The translations under genes were made by a program, and so were the position numbers. Of a DNA stretch of 64,000 nt, positions 31,850 to 40,975 are shown piece by piece. The stretch comes from an uncultured Pseudoflavonifractor sp. (GTDB taxonomy: Bacteria > Bacillota > Clostridia > Oscillospirales > Oscillospiraceae). The number at the start of each line of letters is the position of its first letter. Position 1 is the stretch's first letter. Below the pieces are notes generated by a model. The model did not search any database, was not told the DNA's origin, and saw nothing but the letters and a program-made list of their open reading frames with translations. The stretch is from the NCBI RefSeq assembly GCF_944387275.1, contig NZ_CALXEG010000004.1:1-64000 (forward strand), read 5' to 3'.

Positions 31850-34282
31850 TCAGAAGATCAGGCTGCCCACCTGGTACACCAGGAAGGAGATGAGATAGGC
31901 GCAGCACAGCTGCCACAGGATGGAGCGGATGGTCCACTTGGTGGAGTTCATCTCCTTGTGGATGGTGGACACAGCCGCCACGCAGGGCACGTACAGCAGC
32001 ACGAAGACCAGGAAGGCGTAGGCCGCCACCGGGGTCTGGAAGGTGCCGGACAGGGCGGAGGCCACCACCGCGCCGCTGGCGCTCAGGGAGAAGCCGTAGA
32101 ACAGGCTCATGGAGGAGACCACCGCCTCCTTGGCGATCAGGCCGGACAGCAGGGCCACCGCGGCCTGCCAGGTGCCGAAGCCCAGGGGCACCAGGATGGG
32201 GGCGATGATGCCGCCGATGCCGCCCAGCAGGGACTGTCTGGCGTCCTCCACCATGACCAGGCCGCCGTTCCAGCCGAAGGACTTGAGAAACCACAGCACC
32301 ACGCTCATGGCCAGGATCAGGGTGCCCGCCTTCACCAGAAAGCCCCGGACCTTCTCCCACACGTGCATCAGGCAGTTCTTCAGGGTTGGCAGGCGGTAGG
32401 GGGGCAGCTCCAGCACAAAGGCGGCGGGCTCGCCCTTGAATATGGTCTTTTTCAGGATCAGGCCGGAGCAGACGGCCATCAGCAGGCCGATGATGTACAG
32501 GGAGAAGACCACCAGACCGGCGTACTGGGGGAAGAAGGCGGCGGACAGCAGGCCGTACACCGGCAGACGGGCGGAGCAGGACATGAAGGGCACCAGCATG
32601 ATGGTCATGCGGCGGTCCTTCTCATTCTCCATGGTGCGGGCGCCCATAACGGCGGGCACCGTGCAGCCGAAGCCCATCAGCATGGGGATGAAGGCCTTGC
32701 CGCTCAGGCCAAACCGGCGGAGCAGCCGGTCCATGATGAAGGCCGCCCGGGCCATGTAGCCCGAGTCCTCCAGCAGGGAGAGGAACAGGAACAGCAGGGC
32801 GATCTGGGGCAGGAAGGTGAGCACGCCGCCCACGCCGGAGATAATGCCGTCCACCAGCAGGCTGGACACCCAGGGGGCGGTATCCGCCGCGGCCAGGGCG
32901 CCGGAGACCCAGGTGCCCAGGGCGCCCATCAGGTCCTCGATCCGGTCGGACAGGAACACGCCAGGCCCGAAGGTGAGGGAGAACATGGCCAGCATCATCA
33001 GCAGGAACACGGGCACGGCGAACCACTTGTGGGTGACGATGGAGTCGATCTTGTCCGACAGGGTCAGCTCCCCTGCCTTCCGTCCCTTCTCCACCGATAC
33101 GCTGGTCACCCGCTGGATGAACTGGTACCGGGCGTCGGCGATCAGGGTCTCCCGGTCGCCCAGGGCGTAGGCCTCCTCGTAGTCGTGGAAGATCTTCTCC
33201 AGCTTTTGCTTGGTCTCAGCCGGCAGGTCCAGGGCCTTCTCCACCAGGGCGTCCCCCTCAATGAGCTTGATGGAGGCCCAGTGGGCGGGCAGGCCGATCT
33301 CATAGGCCCGGTCGTGGATCAGCTCGCCCACCTGGTGGTGGATCAGGTGGGTGTAGTCGTCGTACAGGTCGTCGGGCTCCAGGGTGACGCCCACGTGCAT
33401 CTGCTGGTGGGCCACCCGCAGCAGCTCCTGGATGTTCTCACCGGTGCGGGCGGTGATGGGGATCACCGGCACGCCCAGCAGCTCGGACAGCCGCTGGCAG
33501 TCGATCTTGTCCCCGTGGCGCCGGGCCTCGTCCATGAAGTTCAGGGCGATGACCATGGGCCGCTCCAGCTCCAGCAGCTGGGCGGTGAGGTACAGGTTCC
33601 GCTCGATGTTGGTGGCGTCGATGATGTCGATGATGGCGTCCGGGTGCTCCCCCACGATAAAGTCCCGGGCCACGATCTCCTCCATGGAGTAGGGGGACAG
33701 GGAGTAAATGCCGGGCAGATCCACCACGGTGACACTCTTGCCATCCACCTCGGCCTTGCCCTCCTTCTTCTCCACCGTGACGCCCGGCCAGTTGCCCACG
33801 TACTGGTTGGAGCCGGTGAGGGCGTTGAACAGGGTGGTCTTGCCGCAGTTGGGGTTGCCCACCAGGGCCAGCTTCATCTCACGGGTGTCGTGGCTGGCGT
33901 AGTCGGGCACGGAGCTGTGCTCCTCCTCCTCGTGCTGGTGGGCGGCGCTCATCCGCCGCAGGGTCTCCTCGTCGGGCACCCGCTGGATCATGCCGGACCG
34001 GCGCTTCCGCTCGCTGCGGCAGGCCTGAGCCTCTTCTCCCATGGCCAGGGTGATCTGGGCCGCGTCCTCCTTCCGCAGGGACAGCTCGTAGCCCCGCAGA
34101 TTGACCTCGATGGGGTCGCCGAAGGGGGCCACCTTCCGCACCATCACTTCCGTACCCGGCGTCAGGCCCATGTCCACCAGGCGGCGCTTCACCGCGCCCT
34201 TGTCGCTGCCCACCCGGAGGATGATGCCACGCTCGCCGGGGACCAGGTCCTCCAGGGTCCTTTTTTCCTTCTCCGTTCTCAT
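31850..34282 (-). CDS. feoB: Ferrous iron transporter FeoB with N-terminal FeoA domain (FeoA-FeoB fusion)
   Basis: 810 residues. Residues about 8-80 are a FeoA/SH3-like domain (LEDLVPGERGIILRVGSDKG, VKRRLVDMGLTPGTEVMVRK, NLRGYELSLRKEDA). A charged linker with His/Glu follows. The G domain begins with GNPNCGKTT (142-150), continues with WPGVTVEKKEG, DLPGIYSLSPYS (G3) and NFMDE (G4), and the C-terminal half is the polytopic FeoB permease with the two Gate motifs around GCTVPAVMGARTM and SCSARLPVYG. The ATG at 34282 has a GGAG site six bases upstream and starts just before the FeoA domain. It imports Fe(II). Confidence 0.96.
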   Translation of the reverse strand: MRTEKEKRTLEDLVPGERGIILRVGSDKGAVKRRLVDMGLTPGTEVMVRKVAPFGDPIEVNLRGYELSLRKEDAAQITLAMGEEAQACRSERKRRSGMIQRVPDEETLRRMSAAHQHEEEEHSSVPDYASHDTREMKLALVGNPNCGKTTLFNALTGSNQYVGNWPGVTVEKKEGKAEVDGKSVTVVDLPGIYSLSPYSMEEIVARDFIVGEHPDAIIDIIDATNIERNLYLTAQLLELERPMVIALNFMDEARRHGDKIDCQRLSELLGVPVIPITARTGENIQELLRVAHQQMHVGVTLEPDDLYDDYTHLIHHQVGELIHDRAYEIGLPAHWASIKLIEGDALVEKALDLPAETKQKLEKIFHDYEEAYALGDRETLIADARYQFIQRVTSVSVEKGRKAGELTLSDKIDSIVTHKWFAVPVFLLMMLAMFSLTFGPGVFLSDRIEDLMGALGTWVSGALAAADTAPWVSSLLVDGIISGVGGVLTFLPQIALLFLFLSLLEDSGYMARAAFIMDRLLRRFGLSGKAFIPMLMGFGCTVPAVMGARTMENEKDRRMTIMLVPFMSCSARLPVYGLLSAAFFPQYAGLVVFSLYIIGLLMAVCSGLILKKTIFKGEPAAFVLELPPYRLPTLKNCLMHVWEKVRGFLVKAGTLILAMSVVLWFLKSFGWNGGLVMVEDARQSLLGGIGGIIAPILVPLGFGTWQAAVALLSGLIAKEAVVSSMSLFYGFSLSASGAVVASALSGTFQTPVAAYAFLVFVLLYVPCVAAVSTIHKEMNSTKWTIRSILWQLCCAYLISFLVYQVGSLIF

Positions 34283-34332
34283 GGAAAACTCCATCCTATC
34301 CAAAAAAGTTTCTTGCGTCTAACTTCGTCTGT

Positions 34333-34361
34333 ATTATACCTTTGCCTTCTCAGCCGGTCAA
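34333..34361 (-). promoter_or_regulatory. Promoter of the feo operon
   Basis: TTGACC and TATAAT with 17-base spacing on the minus strand, about 45 bases before the FeoAB start. No clear Fur or DtxR-type box was recognised around it. Confidence 0.75.
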
Positions 34362-34437
34362 GGGAAAACCTGCCCGAAAATCCAGTCTTTCGCTGGGCTT
34401 CTCTCTGTATCACTTGTTTTTCGCCCGGTTTCTTATT

Positions 34438-34520
34438 TTCTGCAAAAGCAGAAATTCCTCTTGACAAGTATTTTCTGCAAATGTAGAATATACTTGAAGA
34501 TAAGATTTGCATTTGCAGAA
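34438..34520. promoter_or_regulatory. Three BlaI-type operators and the blaI-like promoter
   Basis: Three related palindromes occur at 34438-34453, 34473-34488 and 34505-34520, consensus TTCTRCAWWTGCAGAA, with centres 35 and 32 bp apart. The promoter TTGACA (34461-34466) and TAGAAT (34484-34489), 17-base spacing, has operator 2 between its elements and operator 3 over the start region next to the AGGAGG site. The first copy lies towards the divergent feo promoter. Confidence 0.85.
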
Positions 34521-34535
34521 AAGGAGGTGCCCCCT

Positions 34536-34916
34536 ATGGATGGCTTCAAGCGTCTGCCCGAGTCCGAGCTGGACATCATGCTGGCTGTGTGGGCCGCTGA
34601 GGGCGCGATCACTGCGCCGGAGATCCTCTCCGCCCTGGACCGCCCCCTCACCGCCAGCGCCCTCCACAGCTACCTGAAGCGGCTGGAGGAGAAAGGCTTC
34701 CTCTCCTGCCGCAAGGAGGGCAAGACCAACCTGTACGCCCCTCTGGTCTCCAAGGCCCGCTATCAGGAGGAGGAGGGAAAGACCGTTCTGGGCAAGCTCT
34801 ACGCCGGCTCTCTCCGCCGCTTTGCTGCCGCACTCCACGACGGCGGCAGCCTGCGCCAAGAGGATGTGGCCGAGCTGCGGGCCTACCTGGACCAACTGGA
34901 AGAGGAGGCGAGGTAA
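34536..34916 (+). CDS. BlaI/MecI family transcriptional repressor
   Basis: 126 residues. The winged helix is typical: LPESELDIMLAVWAAEGAIT, LTASALHSYLKRLEEKGFLS and the wing CRKEGKTNLYAPLVS. The C-terminal helices form the dimer domain. BlaI proteins block their own operon until the membrane sensor encoded downstream leads to their cleavage. A GGAGG site precedes the ATG at 34536. The BlaR1-like gene starts immediately after its stop, so the two are coupled. Three matching palindromes upstream support autoregulation. Confidence 0.95.
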   Translation: MDGFKRLPESELDIMLAVWAAEGAITAPEILSALDRPLTASALHSYLKRLEEKGFLSCRKEGKTNLYAPLVSKARYQEEEGKTVLGKLYAGSLRRFAAALHDGGSLRQEDVAELRAYLDQLEEEAR

Positions 34917-37904
34917 ATGGAAGATCTGCTCCTGCGCGTGCTCACCGTGTCGGCGGCCTGCTCCGCCGTGCTGCTGCCCCTGCTGCTCCTGGCCCGGCGC
35001 ATCCGCCACCGGTACGCCGCCCCCACCCTGTACGTGCTCTTTCTCCTGCTGGCTCTGCGGCTGGTTCTGCCGGTCCAGCTGAGCCGGTCCGCCCCCGCCG
35101 TCACGGTGGAGGTGCCGTCCTACTCCATCTCCGCGCCGGTTCAGCGCCCTGCGCCAGTGCAGAGCCAGGTCTCCACCCTGCCCCAGCAGCCCGCCGGGCA
35201 GACTTCCCTCACCCCGGTGGAGCCTCTGCCCCAGCAGACCCAGACCGCCCCGGAGACTGAGCCTGTGACCATCCGCTCCACCCAGCTGCTGGCCATTCTC
35301 TGGCTGGCGGGCGCGGGGGTCTTTCTGGCGTTCCACTGCATTTCCTACCTGCTGGCCCGGCGGCGGCTGCTCCGCCTCGCCCTGCCCCCTGCCCCGGAAC
35401 AGGCGGACAAGTGCTCCTCCCTCCGGCAGGAACTGCACATCCGGCGGTCCGTGGGGCTGATGCGCTCTGCCGCCGTCAGCTCCCCCATGATGCTGGGACT
35501 GGTCCGGCCGGTGATCCTTCTCCCCACCCGGGACCTGGCGGACAATGAGCTGGACCTGACCCTCCGCCACGAGCTGCTCCACCTGAAGCGCAGGGACGTG
35601 GCCTACAAGGCGGTCATGCTGCTGGCCAACGCGGTCCACTGGTTCAACCCCCTGGTGTGGTGGATGGCCCGGGAGGCGGGCCGCAACCTGGAGCTGTGCT
35701 GTGACGAGGCGGTGATCCGCAGCCTGAACGGCGGCGGACGGCGGGCGTACGGTCAGGTGCTGCTCCAGGCCGCCGCGGATGCCTCCGGCCCTGCCCTGTC
35801 CACCCGCTTCGGCAGCGGGAAGGGGCAGCTAAAGGACCGTCTGGGCAACCTGTTCCTGAAAAAGCGCCGGGGTATCCCCCTGCTGTGCTGTGCCCTGGCC
35901 CTGGTGCTGGCCCTGGGCGGCCTGGTGGCCTGTGAGCAGGTGGACGGCGGGGAAACTCCGTCCGGAAACACCCTCACCGCCCAGGAGGCCCTGGACGCAC
36001 TAACGGAGAGCATTGCCTTTGACCCCGATACCGCCACCCTCACCTTCACCGTCCCGGCGGGCTACTCCCCCGCCTCCGACTGGTCCATCCACATCGCGGG
36101 ACGGCAGGAAATGGACGGCGGGAGCGGCATGAGCCTCCACTTCCTGGACGGCACTGTCTGGGAGGCGGGCGAAACCTACACCATCCCCCTCACCGACGCC
36201 CAGATTGCCGCCATCCGTACCCAGGATGATGACCTGCTGGCGTCGTGGGATCTCTCCGCCTTCACCGAGCTCACCCTGGACGCCGCCCTGCCCGACCCGG
36301 AGAACGGCGAGCGGAGCATCACCGTGGACCTGCTGCCCGTGGTGCGGACAGTGGCCAATCCCTCCTACACCAGCCAGGTCTGGGGCTTCACCCTTCAGCT
36401 GCCCGAGAACTGGGCCGGGCTGTACGAGGTGGCAGAGGGGCCGGACAGCTGGGGCTTCTACCTGAAAAACCGGGATGAAATGGGCGGCTGGCTCCTGAGC
36501 GTATATACAGAGGACCGGGACGCCTTTTATGAGGCATGGGGCGGCGACCCAGAAGGCGCCTATCCCTCCCAAATGGAAATTCTGGCCGAGACAGAGGATA
36601 CGGTTTTCTACGCCACATACGCCAGCGACGTGCAGTTCTCCGAGGCGAATCAGGATGAGTACCAGGCCCTGGACGCCACCGGCCGGCAGCTTACCCCGGA
36701 GGACTTCACCCTGAGCGGCGCCCCCTTCCCCACCCGTTTGACGGGACAGGTGGTCTCCTTCTCCGATACGGCGCTTACCTTCCGGGCCGCGGACGGGAAT
36801 GAGAAGACCTATCCCCTCTCCGACCCCGACTTCCCCGTAAACCTCTTCATGTACGGCTTTGAGCAGATTTCTCCCCTTCCTTACTCCGCCGCCATGGTCT
36901 CGCTGGAGGGCCGCCTGAACTCGGGCTACACCCTCTATCTGGACGGAGATGAGCAGGTGGTTGGCCTGACTGAGTCCGCCCGTCAGCCCATCACCTACAG
37001 CGGCTATCTCTGGCCCGCCATCAGCCACTACCAGATCGCCCGCCCCTTCTCCCAGGACCACCCGGGTGTGGACATTGTCGCAGTCGCCGTTGCCTCCGTC
37101 TGCTCCGGCACAGTCACGGAGACAGGCACGGACCCTCAGTACGGGAATTACATCCTTGTTTCCTGTGAGGAGGGCTCCTTCCGCTATGCCAATCTGTCGG
37201 AACTCTATGTGACGGTTGGCGAGCAGGTGGAACCCGGAGACATGCTGGGCCGTCTGGCCGAGGGCGCGGAGGGCAAGGTGCTCCATCTGGAGTGGATTCC
37301 CGCCCGGACCGGCCAGCCCGAGGACCCGCTCTCTCTGACCTTTGTAGATGAGGACAATTTCCCGGTCAACGACCGGCTGACCGACTTCCCCGTGGACAAG
37401 GCCGTGGACGCCTTCCTGGCCACTGAGGACGGCTATGAGGTGGTGGTGGCCACGCCCTATGAGAGCCCTGAGATCAGCTATCTGATCATCGGCAGCTGGA
37501 CCGGGAACGGCGAGGTGGGCTATGCGGCCCGGCTGGCCTGGCGGAATGAGGACGGCACCTGGCGTCTCTCGGAGCAGGGCACCTGCCCGCCCCTGATGAG
37601 CCCCCGGGTCACCGCCGGTGTGCTGCGGTACGATGAAGAAAACGCCCTGGTGTTCGGCTTCCTGGGCGGCTCCACCTGGACCGATTTCGACGGCCCCGAC
37701 GTGCCCTACAACACGGCGGAAATCACCGTCCAGACTGCTGGCGAACCTCCCTATACGCTGCGTACCTCAGCGGCTGCCAACGGCTGGTTTGCCCTCAACG
37801 TCCCCGCGGAAGTTCTGCCTGTGGAGGACCTGCTCTTCTCCATGGACAACGGCGTCTCCTTCCGATACAGCGACTTCTTCGGCGACGCCCTCTCACAGGA
37901 GTAA
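34917..37904 (+). CDS. BlaR1-like M56 metallopeptidase sensor with degenerate M23 (LytM-like) C-terminal domain
   Basis: 995 residues. Membrane helices at about 8-26, 36-54 and 123-145 flank the M56 protease: HELLH (218-222) is the zinc site, and LELCCDEAV supplies the third ligand. A fourth helix (321-340) leads outside. In place of the penicillin-binding sensor domain of BlaR1 there are beta-rich regions and, at about 690-800, a LytM-like M23 domain. The zinc residues His715, Asp719 and His790 are kept but the two catalytic His positions read Asn759 and Val788, so it is probably a binding module, not an enzyme. It should cleave or trigger cleavage of the BlaI-like repressor. Confidence 0.85.
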   Translation: MEDLLLRVLTVSAACSAVLLPLLLLARRIRHRYAAPTLYVLFLLLALRLVLPVQLSRSAPAVTVEVPSYSISAPVQRPAPVQSQVSTLPQQPAGQTSLTPVEPLPQQTQTAPETEPVTIRSTQLLAILWLAGAGVFLAFHCISYLLARRRLLRLALPPAPEQADKCSSLRQELHIRRSVGLMRSAAVSSPMMLGLVRPVILLPTRDLADNELDLTLRHELLHLKRRDVAYKAVMLLANAVHWFNPLVWWMAREAGRNLELCCDEAVIRSLNGGGRRAYGQVLLQAAADASGPALSTRFGSGKGQLKDRLGNLFLKKRRGIPLLCCALALVLALGGLVACEQVDGGETPSGNTLTAQEALDALTESIAFDPDTATLTFTVPAGYSPASDWSIHIAGRQEMDGGSGMSLHFLDGTVWEAGETYTIPLTDAQIAAIRTQDDDLLASWDLSAFTELTLDAALPDPENGERSITVDLLPVVRTVANPSYTSQVWGFTLQLPENWAGLYEVAEGPDSWGFYLKNRDEMGGWLLSVYTEDRDAFYEAWGGDPEGAYPSQMEILAETEDTVFYATYASDVQFSEANQDEYQALDATGRQLTPEDFTLSGAPFPTRLTGQVVSFSDTALTFRAADGNEKTYPLSDPDFPVNLFMYGFEQISPLPYSAAMVSLEGRLNSGYTLYLDGDEQVVGLTESARQPITYSGYLWPAISHYQIARPFSQDHPGVDIVAVAVASVCSGTVTETGTDPQYGNYILVSCEEGSFRYANLSELYVTVGEQVEPGDMLGRLAEGAEGKVLHLEWIPARTGQPEDPLSLTFVDEDNFPVNDRLTDFPVDKAVDAFLATEDGYEVVVATPYESPEISYLIIGSWTGNGEVGYAARLAWRNEDGTWRLSEQGTCPPLMSPRVTAGVLRYDEENALVFGFLGGSTWTDFDGPDVPYNTAEITVQTAGEPPYTLRTSAAANGWFALNVPAEVLPVEDLLFSMDNGVSFRYSDFFGDALSQE

Positions 37905-37916
37905 CCCCATACAGAC

Positions 37917-37955
37917 GAAGTGCCCGGAGCGAAAGCTCCGGGCACTTCTCTTATT
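37917..37955 (+). terminator. Terminator after the BlaR1-like gene
   Basis: A 14-bp stem GAAGTGCCCGGAGC with complement around a GAAA tetraloop, followed by TCTTATT. Confidence 0.85.
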
Positions 37956-39550
37956 CAAGGCTTCAGGGAGAGGATGATGCTCTCCTGCTGGTTGGGGTCG
38001 GTGTCGGGGAAGTCGGTGCGGGTGTGGCAGCCCCGGCTCTCGGTCCGCCGCAGGGCGGCCTGGAGTACCAGGCTGGCCAGATAGACCAGCTGGGTCAGGC
38101 GGCGCTTCTTCTGCTGCTGGACAAAGTTGGGGGTGGGCAGGTCGGAGAGCTGCCGGTCCAGATGCCCCAGCTCCACCAGGCCCTGGGTCAGGCCCTGGGC
38201 GTCCCGCAGGATGCCGCCGTACTGCCAGAGAATGTGGCGGATGCTCTTCTCCCCGCCGGTGAGCACCACCTCGGTCTCCGGGTCGGGCGGGCAGTCGGTG
38301 CACTGGCCGGGCGCCTCCCAGGCCAGATCGGCGGGCAGGGGCGTCTTTTCCGCCTCCTCCGCCGCCAGCTGTCCGGCAATCTGTCCGAAGACCACATTCT
38401 CGGTCAGGGCCGTGGCCCCCAGCCGGTTGGCGCCGTGGATGCCGCCGGTCACCTCGCCCACGGCGTACAGTCCGGGCACATCGGTGTGGCAGTCCACATC
38501 GATGACCACGCCGCCGCAGGAGAAGTGGGCCGCGGGCACCACCTCGATCAGGTCCCTGGACGGGTCGATCCCCGCCGCCCGCAGGGCCTTGCACGCGCCG
38601 AAGCTCTGGAGCAGGGCTTTTTCCGGGATGTGCCGGGCGTCCACATACGCGCCCCCCATGGGGCTGCCCCGGCCCGCGGCCACCTCCTTGGCGATGGCGG
38701 CGGACAGGATGTCCCGGGCCGCCATATCCTTCAGCACCGGGTCGTAGCGCTCCATGAACCGCTCCCCCTCGCTGTTGAGGATGGCGGCCCCCTCCCCCCG
38801 GAGGGTGTCGTTGACCAGCTTGCCCTTCAGATGCGGGGGCGCGGCCAGGGTGGTGGGCATGAACTGGACGAACTCCATGTCCCGCAGGCGGCAGCCCGCC
38901 TCCAGGGCCAGGATGTACCCCTCGCCGGTGAGGCCGGGGGCGGTGGTGGTGTGCTCGTAGAGGGCGGCCATGCCGCCGGTGGCCAGCACCACTGTCCTGG
39001 CGGCGATCATCAGGGGCCTGCCCTCCCCGTCCACGCCCGCCGCGCCGCACACCCGGCCGTCCTTCAGCAGCAGCTGGGTGATGAGGACATTTTTCAGCAT
39101 GGTCACGCCCTGCTCCCCCGCCCGGCGGAAGAGGACGCCGTAGGCGTCGCTGCCCCGTCCGGAGGCGCACCGCAGGGACCGGGGCACCGTGTGGCCGCCG
39201 GAGCGGAAACGGCGGTAGCTGCCGTCCTCGTTCCGGTAGAACGCCACGCCCCAGTCTGTCACTCGCTGGATGGCGGGGTAGGACCGCTCTGCCAGCCGGC
39301 GCAGCAGGGTCTGGTCCACCAGGCCCGCGCCGCTGCGGAGGGCATCCGCCATCAGGTGGTCCGCCGAGTCATCCGCCGCGTCGGGCAGCACCACGGCATA
39401 CCCGCCCGCCGCCACGGCGGTGGCGTTGCCCCCCGTCTTGTACACCAGGGTCACCCGGGCGCCCGCCTCCCGGGCCGCCATGGCCGCGCACAGTCCGCCG
39501 CTGCCGCCTCCCAGCACCAGCACGTCAGTATCCAGCTTCACAGGTGTCAT
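37955..39550 (-). CDS. FAD-dependent fumarate reductase/L-aspartate oxidase-type flavoprotein
   Basis: 531 residues. The N-terminal dinucleotide fold VLVLGGGSGGLCAAMAA is followed by TGGNATAVAAGGYAV, where FAD sits. The active-site region AHFSCGGVVIDVDCHTDVPG and the C-terminal GEVTGGIHGANRLGATALTEN are those of the succinate dehydrogenase / fumarate reductase / NadB flavoprotein family. A helical C-terminal domain follows. There is no signal peptide, so it is cytosolic. The nad genes are not adjacent, so it may be a soluble reductase or dehydrogenase with another substrate. The convergent BlaR1-like gene shares its terminator region. Confidence 0.85.
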   Translation of the reverse strand: MTPVKLDTDVLVLGGGSGGLCAAMAAREAGARVTLVYKTGGNATAVAAGGYAVVLPDAADDSADHLMADALRSGAGLVDQTLLRRLAERSYPAIQRVTDWGVAFYRNEDGSYRRFRSGGHTVPRSLRCASGRGSDAYGVLFRRAGEQGVTMLKNVLITQLLLKDGRVCGAAGVDGEGRPLMIAARTVVLATGGMAALYEHTTTAPGLTGEGYILALEAGCRLRDMEFVQFMPTTLAAPPHLKGKLVNDTLRGEGAAILNSEGERFMERYDPVLKDMAARDILSAAIAKEVAAGRGSPMGGAYVDARHIPEKALLQSFGACKALRAAGIDPSRDLIEVVPAAHFSCGGVVIDVDCHTDVPGLYAVGEVTGGIHGANRLGATALTENVVFGQIAGQLAAEEAEKTPLPADLAWEAPGQCTDCPPDPETEVVLTGGEKSIRHILWQYGGILRDAQGLTQGLVELGHLDRQLSDLPTPNFVQQQKKRRLTQLVYLASLVLQAALRRTESRGCHTRTDFPDTDPNQQESIILSLKP

Positions 39551-39686
39551 TGCTCCGGCTCCTTTCCGTCTTCCCGCATGTTGGCGGCCCCTGCGGCCGC
39601 CTGTCTCTTCTCTATCAGAATAACCCCTCCTCCAGGGGGAATGTCAAGAGGATTTTATGGCGCTCCTTGCAGCGGAGATTTCATGG

Positions 39687-39715
39687 TTGCAGCCGCTTCC
39701 CTTCCGCATTATAAT
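39687..39715 (+). promoter_or_regulatory. Promoter of the chromate transporter operon
   Basis: TTGCAG and TATAAT with 17-base spacing, ending 38 bases before the first start codon. Confidence 0.8.
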
Positions 39716-39753
39716 AGTGGCTGCCCACAATTTACCGAAAATGAGGGATTTCT

Positions 39754-40338
39754 ATGGAAAAACGCGGGCCTGCCCTGTACTGGCGGCTCTTCTCGTCCAC
39801 ATTTCTGCTCTCCGCCTTCACCTTTGGCGGCGGATACGTCATCGTCCCACTGATGAAGCAGCGCTTTGTGGACAATCTGGGCTGGCTGGAGGAGCAGGAG
39901 ATGCTGGACCTGACCGCCATCGCCCAGTCGGCGCCCGGACCCATCGCGGTCAACGCCTCCATTCTGGTGGGGTACCGTGTGGCCGGTCTGCCCGGGGCCG
40001 CGGTGGCCATTCTGGGCACCGTGCTGCCGCCCCTTATCATCCTCTCTGTGCTCTCCCTGTTCTACTCCGCCTTCAAATCCAATCCGGTGGTGGCCGCCGT
40101 GCTCCGGGGTATGCAGGCCGGTGTGGCCGCCGTGATCGCCAGCGTTGTGGTGGACATGGCGGGCAACATCCTCCGCCAGCGGGATTGGCTGGCCACGGTC
40201 ATTATGGTGGTCTCCTTTGCCGTCACCTGGTTCCTGGGGGTCAACGTCATCTGGATCATCCTGGCCTGTGCCGCCATCGGCATTCTGGCCACCCTGTTCC
40301 GCCTCCGGAACCCGGGAGAAGAGGAGGGGCAGGTATGA
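39754..40338 (+). CDS. Chromate transporter, first half (short-chain ChrA)
   Basis: 194 residues with about six membrane helices and the ChrA signature: FTFGGGYVIVPLMKQRFV, AIAQSAPGPIAVNASILVGY and GAAVAILGTVLPPLIIL. The CHR family expels chromate by a proton or anion antiport; short members work as pairs. It overlaps the second half by four bases (ATGA), so the pair is coupled. Confidence 0.93.
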   Translation: MEKRGPALYWRLFSSTFLLSAFTFGGGYVIVPLMKQRFVDNLGWLEEQEMLDLTAIAQSAPGPIAVNASILVGYRVAGLPGAAVAILGTVLPPLIILSVLSLFYSAFKSNPVVAAVLRGMQAGVAAVIASVVVDMAGNILRQRDWLATVIMVVSFAVTWFLGVNVIWIILACAAIGILATLFRLRNPGEEEGQV

Positions 40339-40907
40339 TCTATCTCCAGCTCTTCTGGAGCTTCTTCCAGGTGGGCCTGTTCAGCTTCGGCGGCGGCTAT
40401 GCCGCCCTGCCCCTGATCCAGGCCCAGGTGGTGGACGGCCACGGCTGGCTCACCATGTCCGAGTTCACCGACCTGATCACCATCTCCCAGATGACCCCCG
40501 GCCCCATCGCCATCAACTCAGCCACCTTTGTGGGCACTCAGATCGCCGGGCTGCCCGGCGCCATCATCGCCACTGTGGGCTGTGTGTTCCCCTCCTGCAT
40601 CATCGTCTCCCTGCTGGCCTTCCTCTACTACCGCTACCAGAAGCTCACCGCCATTCAGGGCGCCCTCTACGGGCTGCGCCCCGCCGTGGTGGCCCTTATC
40701 GCCTCCGCCGGCCTGTCCATCCTGATCACCGCCTTCTGGGGTGAGGGCGGCTTTGTGCCTGCCCTCCCCGACCTGGCGGCGGTCGGCCTCTTCCTCGTGG
40801 GCTTTGTGGTGCTGCGGAAGTGGAAGCCCGACCCGGTGTGGGTCATGCTGGGCGCCGGCGTGCTGGGCGCCGTCATCTATCTGCTCTTCCCCGGTCTGAC
40901 CGGCTGA
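40335..40907 (+). CDS. Chromate transporter, second half (short-chain ChrA)
   Basis: 190 residues, homologous to the first half: FSFGGGYAALPLIQAQVV, ISQMTPGPIAINSATFVGTQ and GAIIATVGCVFPSCIIV. It also has about six membrane segments. It begins within the stop of the first gene and ends before a strong terminator. The heterodimer should form one antiporter in the membrane. Confidence 0.93.
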   Translation: MIYLQLFWSFFQVGLFSFGGGYAALPLIQAQVVDGHGWLTMSEFTDLITISQMTPGPIAINSATFVGTQIAGLPGAIIATVGCVFPSCIIVSLLAFLYYRYQKLTAIQGALYGLRPAVVALIASAGLSILITAFWGEGGFVPALPDLAAVGLFLVGFVVLRKWKPDPVWVMLGAGVLGAVIYLLFPGLTG

Positions 40908-40925
40908 ATCCCCTCTCTGAGGCAA

Positions 40926-40969
40926 CAGGAGGGCGGATGCGTCTGCATCCGCCCTCCTGTCTGTTTTCT
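40926..40969 (+). terminator. Terminator after the chromate transporter operon
   Basis: A perfect 15-bp stem (40926-40940 and 40945-40959) with loop GTCT, then TCTGTTTTCT. Confidence 0.88.
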
Positions 40970-40975
40970 CTGGAT

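Noticed and set aside
31805..34486. Long plus-strand frame opposite feoB
   Set aside because: His/Gly/Gln-rich composition and no domain; antisense shadow of the FeoA-FeoB gene.
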